50,723 bases of DNA from Kofleriaceae bacterium (GTDB lineage Bacteria > Myxococcota_A > Polyangia > Haliangiales > Haliangiaceae), in contig JAGPCO010000050.1 in assembly GCA_018058095.1 (NCBI GenBank), positions 1-50,723 on the forward strand, written 5' to 3'. Of the stretch, positions 43,557 to 50,723 are shown piece by piece; the stretch's first letter is position 1; each line of letters begins with the position of its first letter. The notes under the pieces are model-generated. The model saw only the letters and a list, made by a program, of their open reading frames with translations. It made no database searches and was not told where the DNA came from. The translations under genes were made by a program, and so were the position numbers.

Positions 43557-45197
43557 TCAGGTCGAGGCGTCGGGTGGTGCTGGCTCACTCGCCGCGTGGT
43601 GGTGCCGACGCCAGGCCCAGCCACCCGCGCCGAGCATGGCCAGCATGATCCCCAGCAGGCTCAACCCGGTGGTGGTCGTGCCCTTGCCGTCCTTGATCCA
43701 GAGGAGTCCCCACCAGTCGAGGCGGGCGCGGTCGTAGCTGCCGCGCAGCTCGAGCGGCAGCGTGCTGTAGCGGCGCCAGGGCGCGCGCGCCACCGCCGCG
43801 CGCGCATCGTCGCCGCGCGCGAGCGAGGTCAAGAGCCACCAGTGGCCGCGGATGGGCTGGAACGGCGGGTTCCACAGCAGGCCGTACATGTCCTCGTAGC
43901 AGGAGTCGCAGTGGCCGCGGCCGCGCTCGGGGATGTACGAGCCGGCCCGGTTGGGCTTACCCAGCCACTGCGTCTTGGCGTCCATCGTGATGCGGATGAA
44001 GTGGTCCCAATAGAACGCGTTGCCCAGCGTCTGCACCGCGATCCCGCTCACCAGCGCGCCGGCGATGGCGGCGCGCGCCAGCCAGCGCGGCCAGGTCGGG
44101 GCGACCCGATCGAGGAAGAACGCCAGGCCGAGCGCGACCACCGGCACCGCGAACACGAAGAAACGCGGGCCCCAGGCGTAGTCGCCCGACCACGAGCGAT
44201 AGCTGGCGTAGACGAGGAAGAGCGGGACGACCGTGACCAGCAGCGTCAGGCCCAGGCGCGGCCGGGCCCGGATCGCCGCCGGCAGGCCGATGGCGGCCAG
44301 CACCAGCGGAGGGCTGTACAGGAAGGCGCTCTTGTTGGGCGAGGCCAGCATGCCCCACGCGCCGTCGAACACGCTGCCGCCGAAGTACGCGGCCAGGTAC
44401 GGGCCGTAGCCGGTCTCGGTGATCGCGCCCCAGCGCAGCCAGTTGTAGAACAGGGCCAGCACCACGAACGGCAGGAACCCGGCCACGGCCCATCCGGTCA
44501 GGCGCAGCAGCGCGCGCAGGTCGCGCCGCCACAACCAGGCCGCGCACAGGCCGACCAGGACGACGCCGCCGCCGTACACGAACTTGCTGTTGAGGACCAG
44601 GCCCGACCACACGCCGAGGGCGATGGCGTCGGCGCGCACGACCCGGGTGCCGGCCTCCTCGATCACCGCGACCGAAGCGGCGAAGAACCCGAGGAAGGCC
44701 GCCGCCTGCAGGATCTCCGAGTACGGGTAGCGCGCGTAGACCCAGATCGTGGTGCCGAGCACCAGCAACGCGGTCGCCGCCGAGGCGGCGCGGGCGCGCA
44801 CGCCGAGGCGGCGGGCCAGGCGGAAGAACAGCACGGCGATGAGCGCCCCGAGCGCGGCCGGGCCCAGGTGCACGGCGAGCGGGCGCCACAGCCCGTCCTG
44901 GCGCGGGCTGGCGGCGTGGCCGGCGGCGCCGACCACCAGGCCGGGCACGTGCACCAGCGAGGTCAGGATGGGCGCGATGCAGTAGTACTTGCCGCCGCGC
45001 CCGGCCGGGATGTCCTCGGGCCAGCGAAACCCGATCGACACGTCGCCGTCCTTGAGCAGGTGATCGGCGGCGTCGACCATGCCGTTGGCGTCGCCCCACT
45101 CCGGCTCGCGGCTGCCCGACGCCAGGTACAGGCCGAACACGGCGAGGAAGATGGCCGCGGCCCAGGGCAGTCGCGGCGGGCGGTGCGGCTCGGCCAT
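43557..45197 (-). CDS. Polytopic membrane protein, GT39/PMT-like glycosyltransferase candidate
   Basis: 546 aa with about ten TM helices. A first TM (about 12-27) is followed by a periplasmic loop with EWGDANGMVDAADHLL, similar in place to the acidic first loop of PMT/ArnT-type enzymes that use polyprenyl-phosphate sugars. Other loops hold ARYPYSEILQA and SYRSWSGDYAWGPRFFVF. A Cys-containing loop (GHCDSCYEDMYG) precedes the last helix. ATG at 45197 has TTGAGT-N17-TAACGT 8 nt upstream. It diverges from two methyltransferase genes, suggesting a cell-surface glycan theme. Substrate unknown. Confidence 0.75.
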   Translation of the reverse strand: MAEPHRPPRLPWAAAIFLAVFGLYLASGSREPEWGDANGMVDAADHLLKDGDVSIGFRWPEDIPAGRGGKYYCIAPILTSLVHVPGLVVGAAGHAASPRQDGLWRPLAVHLGPAALGALIAVLFFRLARRLGVRARAASAATALLVLGTTIWVYARYPYSEILQAAAFLGFFAASVAVIEEAGTRVVRADAIALGVWSGLVLNSKFVYGGGVVLVGLCAAWLWRRDLRALLRLTGWAVAGFLPFVVLALFYNWLRWGAITETGYGPYLAAYFGGSVFDGAWGMLASPNKSAFLYSPPLVLAAIGLPAAIRARPRLGLTLLVTVVPLFLVYASYRSWSGDYAWGPRFFVFAVPVVALGLAFFLDRVAPTWPRWLARAAIAGALVSGIAVQTLGNAFYWDHFIRITMDAKTQWLGKPNRAGSYIPERGRGHCDSCYEDMYGLLWNPPFQPIRGHWWLLTSLARGDDARAAVARAPWRRYSTLPLELRGSYDRARLDWWGLLWIKDGKGTTTTGLSLLGIMLAMLGAGGWAWRRHHHAASEPAPPDAST

Positions 45198-45205
45198 GGC
45201 CGGCC

Positions 45206-45234
45206 ACGTTAGGGCCCGCGCCGGGGCAACTCAA
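45206..45234 (-). promoter_or_regulatory. Promoter of the GT39-like gene, leaderless spacing
   Basis: On the minus strand TTGAGT (45234-45229), a 17-bp spacer and TAACGT (45211-45206) end 8 nt before the ATG at 45197. The upstream palindrome touches the -35 box. Confidence 0.55.
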
Positions 45235-45251
45235 TCGTTCGCGCGAACGAT
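45234..45251. promoter_or_regulatory. Perfect 18-bp palindrome (operator candidate)
   Basis: ATCGTTCGCGCGAACGAT is fully self-complementary and abuts the -35 box of the minus-strand promoter in the divergent 45198-45450 region. The position suits a dimeric regulator controlling both directions. No regulator gene is adjacent. Confidence 0.5.
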
Positions 45252-45450
45252 CCATCCCTGGGGGCAACGTGGCTCCAAGCGGGTAGGCTCCCTCGACGCG
45301 CCTTGCCCGCGGGGCGCCTCGTTCGCGCGCTCCGACCGACGTGCGCCTTCGCGGTCGCTTACCGCAACGGCGCGCGGCTGGGCCATGCTAGCGTGCCGGC
45401 CCTGCCGGGCCGGCGCCACGCCACCTGGCACCGACCGCCAGGCCCACCTC

Positions 45451-46416
45451 ATGCTGGAACCGTCCATGCCGCCCGCCTCCCGTCCCGGCTCCGCCCCTCA
45501 GCCCGACCCCGACGCCGCGCGCGCGGCCGCCGCCCGCGCCGTGCCCCTGCCCGACCCGACCTCGCCCGAGCAGGTCGAGGCCTGGGCCCGGGCCTACCTG
45601 CGCCACGCCCCGCTGTCGCTGTGCCTGCGCGAGCTCAACCGCCTGCTCGCCATGGTCGCGGTCGACGCCGCGCTCGGCGTGCCGGCCGGCCCGGTGCTCG
45701 ACGTCGGCTGCGGCGACGGCTTCTGGTGGACCCAGCGCCACGCCGACGGGCGCGAGATCTACGGCATCGACATCTCCGCCGGCGAGGTGGCGCTGGCGCA
45801 GAAGCACATCAAGGCCGAGGTCGCCGACGTCTCGGTCGAGGTGCCCTTCGCGGCCCGGTTCGGCCAGATCATCGGCAACTGCTCGCTCGAGCACGTGCGC
45901 GAGATCGACGGCGCCCTGCGCGCGCTGCGCCGGGTCGCCGCGCCCGACGCCCGGCTGGTCCTGTTCGTGCCTGCGCCGCAGTGGGCGTTCCAGGGCCGGC
46001 TGCAGTCGCTGCTGCTCAAGCGGGCGCCGCGGGTGGCCATGGCGGTGGCCGGCGCGCTCAACGGCTTCTTCCAGCACTGGCACCTGTACGAGCTGCCGGT
46101 GTGGCGGCAGATCCTGGCCCAGAACGGCTGGTCGGTGTCGTGGAGCCGGGGCCTCGGCAGCGAGCGGTCCGAGCTGATGTTCCGCCTGTTCCTGCCGCCG
46201 TCGTTCGCCAGCTTCGTGGTGAAGAAGGTGACCGGGCAGTACCCGAGCGCGCTGCTCAAGTACCTGCCCGACGCCGCCCTCACGCCGCTGGCCAAGCTGG
46301 TGCGGTGGGCGGTGACCGGTCCGCTGGTCGCGCCCGACTCGCCGCACGCCTACGAGTACGTCCTGGTGGCCGAGCCCGGACCGCTGCCGGCCGCGCCCGA
46401 CGGAGACCTCGGCTGA
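45451..46416 (+). CDS. SAM-dependent methyltransferase (class I)
   Basis: 321 aa. Motif I VLDVGCGDGFWW (about 89-100), YGIDIS (acidic SAM contact), and the NCSLEHVREIDGALR segment are typical of Methyltransf_11. The long C-terminal part (about 190-320) has FFQHWHLYELP and hydrophobic patches but no recognised domain. ATG at 45451 taken, with 45466 also possible. Its stop overlaps the next methyltransferase start (TGATG), so they form a two-gene unit. Confidence 0.85.
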   Translation: MLEPSMPPASRPGSAPQPDPDAARAAAARAVPLPDPTSPEQVEAWARAYLRHAPLSLCLRELNRLLAMVAVDAALGVPAGPVLDVGCGDGFWWTQRHADGREIYGIDISAGEVALAQKHIKAEVADVSVEVPFAARFGQIIGNCSLEHVREIDGALRALRRVAAPDARLVLFVPAPQWAFQGRLQSLLLKRAPRVAMAVAGALNGFFQHWHLYELPVWRQILAQNGWSVSWSRGLGSERSELMFRLFLPPSFASFVVKKVTGQYPSALLKYLPDAALTPLAKLVRWAVTGPLVAPDSPHAYEYVLVAEPGPLPAAPDGDLG

Positions 46417-47105
46417 TGACGACCGCCCCGACGCAGGTCGATCCGGCCCTGGATCCGGCGCTCGATCCCGGCCACGGCGACTACTTCGCCAACCACCAGA
46501 ACGCGCGCCGGCTGCCGTGGTCGCTGTACCACCAGCCGCTCGAGCGCGACCTGGTCCGCTTCCTCACCACCCGGCCGCCACGGGCGCGGGTGCTGGTGGT
46601 CGGCTGCGGCCTCATGCAGGAGCTCGACCGGGCGCCGCGCGACCTGCGCTTCGTCGTCGCCGACGTCGACGCGCGCGCGGTGGCCGCGGTCATGGCGCGT
46701 GGTGACGCCCGCATCGAGCGCGGCGTCGTCGTCGCGCCCGATCGCCCGCTGTCCGACTACGAAGGCGGCCTCGACGGCATCTACGCCAAGGAGGTGATCG
46801 AGCACATCATCACCTGGCCGGCCTGGCTGCTCGGCGCCTACCAGGCGCTGGCGCCCGGCGGTGCGCTGTGGCTGTCGACGCCGAACTACGGCGAGCCGTG
46901 GCTGCCGGCCATCGAGTACACCGCGCTCGAGCTGGTGGCCCGCCGCGGCGGCTTCACCCGCTTCGGCCTGCACCCGGCCAAGTTCAGCCGGCGCCGGCTG
47001 GCCGACGGCCTGACCCGGGCCGGGTTCGAGCGGGTCCGGGTCCGCCCGACGTTGCACCGGCTGGCGCTGACCGCGTGGGCCGTGCGGCCCGCGCGCGCCG
47101 CCTGA
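46416..47105 (+). CDS. SAM-dependent methyltransferase, second of pair
   Basis: 229 aa. Motif I is VLVVGCGLMQELD, followed by VVADVDARAV, DGIYAKEVIEHIITWP and LAPGGALWLSTPNYGEPW, as in Methyltransf_23-type enzymes. Starts by a 1-nt overlap with the upstream methyltransferase. Together with the divergent membrane glycosyltransferase-like gene it may modify a surface polysaccharide or lipid. Substrate is unknown. Confidence 0.85.
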   Translation: MTTAPTQVDPALDPALDPGHGDYFANHQNARRLPWSLYHQPLERDLVRFLTTRPPRARVLVVGCGLMQELDRAPRDLRFVVADVDARAVAAVMARGDARIERGVVVAPDRPLSDYEGGLDGIYAKEVIEHIITWPAWLLGAYQALAPGGALWLSTPNYGEPWLPAIEYTALELVARRGGFTRFGLHPAKFSRRRLADGLTRAGFERVRVRPTLHRLALTAWAVRPARAA

Positions 47106-47357
47106 GTCTCGCCGAGATCTCCGCCGGCGGCGCTGGGCTCGCGCGCCACCCGCGCCATCCGCGCCATGCGCGGGAGGTCACGCGCCGGTCAGTCGACCCG
47201 CCAGGGCCCGGCTAGTGCGCTGGCCTGGATCGCTTCGCGGCCACACGTGACCCGCCATCGTTGTCGCGCGAGGTGCAGCCGCCGCCGCAAGTGGCGGCAC
47301 CGTGGTCACCACGTGCCTGGCTCGCGGCCTGCACTGCCTCCGGGTCAGGAGCACCCC

Positions 47358-48305
47358 ATGATCACCAAGCCCACCCTGCGTACCGTTCTTCTGTCCGCCG
47401 CCCTCCTGTCGTCGCTGACCCTGCCTCTGGCCACTGGCTGCGTCGCCGGCGGCGAGGACCAGGTCGAGTTTGCCGAGGAGGGCGCGCTCGACGACGGCGG
47501 CAAGGCCGATCGGCCCGACCTCGCGCTGACGGCGATCGAGGGCTACGAGCCGATCGATCGGACCGAGGCCAAGGTCGGCGTCATCAAGAGCGCCGCGGCG
47601 TGGGAGGACGTGTTCGGGGTCGAGCCGCCGGCCGACCTCGACTTCGCCAAGCACTGGGCCGTGTACTACGCGGCCGGCGCCCGCTCGTCGGGTGGCTACC
47701 AGGCCCGGGTCGACCGGGTCCGCCTGTCCGACACCGGCGGCACGCTCAAGATCGCCACCGTTCTCGACAGCCCTGGCCGGACCTGCCTGGTGACCCGCCA
47801 GGTGACCTTCCCGTCGACGGTCGTCCGCATCGACCGGCCGGCGCGGGCCCCGGGCGCCAACCGCTACGCCCGCAGCACCAACGTGGTGGAGTGCGGCGGC
47901 GACGACACCTGCGCCGACGGCACCCTGGTGACCGAGCCGGGCTACGTCGACGGCCCGGACGCGATGGAGTGTGCAGCGCCGGTGACCCACTGCCTGACCC
48001 GCGACCCTGGTGCGTGCCCGCAGATCAGCCCGCTGCCGCCTGGCTTCTGCGCCGACGGCACCGTGCGCCCTGGCCCGGCCCGCTACGTCGCGTCGGCCGA
48101 CGGCATGGAGTGCTCGATGCCGACGGTGCACTGCCTGACCCGCGACCCTGGCGCGTGCCCGCAGATCAGCCCGCTGCCGCCGACGTTCTGCGCCGACGGC
48201 ACCGTCGAGACCGAGCCGCGCTTCGTCGCCTCGGCCGACGGTCACGAGTGCTCGCTGCCGCGCATCCACTGCGTGGCCGACGCCGCGTCGTGCCCGGCCC
48301 CGTGA
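47358..48305 (+). CDS. Lipoprotein with PrcB-like domain and Cys-rich repeats
   Basis: 315 aa, AGGAG 6 nt before the ATG. Signal ending LPLATGC gives Cys28, then an acidic tag with DDGGKAD. About residues 60-160 resemble the PrcB C-terminal domain: WAVYYAAGARSSGGYQARV, LKIATVLDSPGRTCLVTRQ, TFPSTVVRIDRP. The remainder has nearly identical Cys-rich units (HCLTRDPGACPQISPLPP followed by FCADGTV) in two full copies plus partial first and last ones. Function unknown; PrcB in treponemes is part of a protease complex. Confidence 0.8.
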   Translation: MITKPTLRTVLLSAALLSSLTLPLATGCVAGGEDQVEFAEEGALDDGGKADRPDLALTAIEGYEPIDRTEAKVGVIKSAAAWEDVFGVEPPADLDFAKHWAVYYAAGARSSGGYQARVDRVRLSDTGGTLKIATVLDSPGRTCLVTRQVTFPSTVVRIDRPARAPGANRYARSTNVVECGGDDTCADGTLVTEPGYVDGPDAMECAAPVTHCLTRDPGACPQISPLPPGFCADGTVRPGPARYVASADGMECSMPTVHCLTRDPGACPQISPLPPTFCADGTVETEPRFVASADGHECSLPRIHCVADAASCPAP

Positions 48306-48315
48306 CCGCGTCACC

Positions 48316-48648
48316 TCACGGAAGCGGGCCAGGGCAGCCGCTGTCCTGGCAACCAGGCCCGGGTGGGCCGCACGGCTCGACGCAGCGGTCGACGCAGTCG
48401 GGGATCCCGCACGGGTAGCAGCACACCAGGCCGGCCCGGCACGGCAGCGCGCCGGCGTCGAGGTCGACCTCGGAGCTCCCGCAGGCGCCGCCGACGTCGG
48501 CACAACCACCGTCGCAGTCGACCGGTGCGGCGTCGACCGTGGCGCCGTCGCCATCGCGCCTGGCGGCGTCCGGGCGAGGCGCGTTGTCGCCGCAGGCCGA
48601 CGCGGCCAGCGGGGCCAGCGCGGCGATGACGAGCAGGTGGCGGTACAT
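48316..48648 (-). CDS. Small Cys-rich lipoprotein
   Basis: 110 aa. Signal MYRHLLVIAALAPLAASAC sets Cys19 as the lipid site, followed by an Asp-rich linker and about 14 further cysteines (CDGGCADVGGAC, GLVCCYPCGIPDC, CVEPCGPPGPGC). No recognised family. Convergent with the PrcB-like gene; 39 nt downstream of the PHP lipoprotein gene, in the same direction. Confidence 0.75.
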   Translation of the reverse strand: MYRHLLVIAALAPLAASACGDNAPRPDAARRDGDGATVDAAPVDCDGGCADVGGACGSSEVDLDAGALPCRAGLVCCYPCGIPDCVDRCVEPCGPPGPGCQDSGCPGPLP

Positions 48649-48687
48649 GGGGCGATGGTAGCAGGCCCCGATCCGGCGCGCGGACGC

Positions 48688-50276
48688 CTACCGCGACAAG
48701 GCGAGGTCGGCCTCGCCACGGCGCCAGCGGCCATCGCCGTCGGCGTCGATCAGGATCGGGTTGATCAGCGCGGCCGGCATGGCGCCGGGGCGCCCCTTCT
48801 CGCGCTGGTAGCTGCCGGCGATGGCGTCGGGCAGCGGGGTGGCGCCGGTCGCGTCGACGCCGATCCAGGTGTCGGCCGAGCCGATCGCCACCGGCAGGCT
48901 CAGGGTGGATCGGCCGACGGGCACGGCGCGCCGGTGCACCACCGTCGGGCCAGCGCCGGTGCCGACCAGCACGCGCAGCGTGTCGGCCCGGACGTAGTCG
49001 GCCTGGTGCACCACCACGTCGAGCACGACCTGGCCGGTCGGCGCGCTCACGTGCTGGCCAGGGCCGGCGGCGGCGGCCTGGCCGTCGGTGCCGGCGCGGA
49101 CCACGACCTCCAGCAGCGGGCCGGCCGACACCATGACCCGGCGCGCCTTGATCGCCCGCACCAGGCCGGGCTCGTCCAGGGGCGCGGTGCGCGTGTCGTC
49201 GACGTACACGTAGTTGCGGGCCAGGCCGTCGCGCACGCCGTTGAGGTGGTGGGTGTCGCTGTTGCCGAGCGCGGTCACCAGGCGGCCGTGATCGATGAAG
49301 GTGTAGAAGTCGCGCAGCGAGTCGTCGATGCGCCGGTCGTCGGGCTGGTTGACCAGGGTGTGGCCCGACAGCACCTCGACCGCGTCGAAGTCGGTCGGGA
49401 ACGGGGGCGGCCAGCGCACGCCATCCCAGCCGACCGCGTCGTACAGGGCGGTGACCCGGAAGCGCGGGTGGTTGACCTGGATGATGGGATCGCCCGGGAA
49501 CTCGCGGGCGATCGCGAACAGCTGCTCGATCGACGCGTCGACCACCCGGGCCGGGGCCGGCGCCGCGCCCGGCGCCGTCGGCACCGGGTACACGCCGAGG
49601 TGGGCAGGCACCGCGGTCAGCTCGTTGGAGGCGATGGAGGCGACGACGTCGCCGAGGCCGAGGGCGGCGATGGCGGCGTCGAGGTCGCCCGAGGCGTTGT
49701 GGTCGGACAGGCCGATCACCTCGATGCCAGCGGCGACCTGGGCGATGACCCGGGTGGTGTTGGCGACCAGCGAGTCGTTCGACGCGGCGGCGTGGACGTG
49801 CAGGTCGGCGATGAGGGTCCCCGGCGGGCGCCAGACCCGGCGCAGCGGGATGACGGTGTCGACCCGGCCCCGGCCCTCGCCGAGGTCGACCTCGCCGCGC
49901 CACGTGTCGTGCTCGAGGCCACGCCAGGCCAGCACGCGGTAACGGCCGGGGCGGATGGCCGGGGTCGGCGCGCAGGGGTCGCGACCGATCGGCACCTCGC
50001 CCTGGCCGCGCGCGAGCAGGATGCCATCCCAGGTGCCGATGACACCCGGGCCGAACACGCAGTAGTTCCGGGTCTGCCGCTTCTCGTACAGGTCGATGCT
50101 GCCGATGTGGACCGGGGTGCCGTCGGCCAGCTGCAGCAGGACGTGACCGGCGATGGGTGGGCCGCCGTCCCCGTCGGTCAGGGTGACGGCCCACGTGGTG
50201 TGGGCCGCCTGCCACCACGTCGACGCTGGCTCGCCGCAGCCCAGCGCGCCGGCGAGCGCCGCCAGCGCCACCCGCT

Positions 50277-50280
<4 letters not shown>
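48688..50280 (-). CDS. CehA/McbA-like PHP-domain metallohydrolase, lipoprotein
   Basis: 530 aa from GTG at 50280 (GTGA overlap with the upstream Sel1-like gene). Lipoprotein signal ends AGALGC (Cys15). An N-terminal beta region (about 25-155) precedes the PHP fold: LIADLHVHAAASNDS, VIGLSDHNASGD, SNELTAVPAHLG, IIQVNHPRF, ALGNSDTHHLNG, the metal ligands of CehA/McbA-type hydrolases. A C-terminal beta domain follows, and the end, DADGDGRWRRGEADL, resembles a calcium-binding or dockerin-like loop. Substrate unknown; CehA itself hydrolyses carbaryl. Confidence 0.85.

Positions 50281-50723
<443 letters not shown>

Overview
The window is very G+C-rich DNA from what looks like a myxobacterium (Myxococcota/Polyangia, Kofleriaceae- or Haliangium-like). 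This rests on a MYXO-CTERM-type tail, a Myxococcales-type Cys-rich repeat, many Asp/Gly-rich lipoproteins, a Ser/Thr kinase beside an FHA-bearing sigma-54 activator, and frequent GTG starts with GTGA/ATGA overlaps. The taxon is inferred from gene content only. No rRNA, CRISPR array, prophage or intact insertion sequence was seen.

Layout: 1-4160 (minus) is the translation operon infC-rpmI-rplT-pheS-pheT (pheT cut by the window edge), with a MITE-like inverted-repeat element and an internal promoter between infC and rpmI, and a terminator-like hairpin between rplT and pheS. 4248-8415 holds a membrane protein, tRNA-Val(GAC), a secreted TPR protein, a UbiB/ABC1 kinase and a DUF2750 protein. 8605-13203 is a kinase / TPR protein / FHA-GAF-sigma54 activator operon. 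13431-15697 is a lipoprotein pair. 16353-22574 holds a DEAD-box helicase with a long repetitive tail and uvrA. 22654-25653 holds a frameshifted lipoprotein gene and a MYXO-CTERM phosphodiester glycosidase. 25681-27415 (minus) is efp-epmA, and 27514-28367 holds FHA and zinc-ribbon-like proteins.

28511-34933 is the most interesting region. It is a tightly packed sulfur/cysteine cluster: Rrf2 regulator, CysK, a ThiF/MoeB-type E1, a CysO-like carrier ending in GG, a degenerate second E1 half, CysM, a Mec-like JAMM protease, two DsrE/F-like proteins, a small unassigned protein, TusA and LarE. It resembles the mycobacterial CysO-CysM-Mec route fused to a Tus/Dsr-style sulfur relay. The two E1 fragments have complementary losses, which suggests a split or heterodimeric activating enzyme.

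34930-42880 holds a D-Ala-D-Ala peptidase-like protein, a GltB-like FMN oxidoreductase, oligoribonuclease, a lipoprotein with a caspase-like (clan CD) His/Cys pattern, and glgC-glgA. 42881-43556 is a repeat-rich gap. 43557-47105 holds a glycosyltransferase-like membrane protein divergent from two methyltransferases across a perfect 18-bp palindrome. 47358-50723 holds three lipoproteins (PrcB-like, small Cys-rich, CehA/McbA-like PHP) and the end of a Sel1-like protein with a 12-bp microsatellite tail.

Several promoters fit TTGnnn-N17-TAnnnT. A few put the start codon only 6-9 nt after the -10 box, which suggests leaderless mRNAs. A dispersed GATCACGG/CGGCCACG repeat recurs after gene 3' ends.
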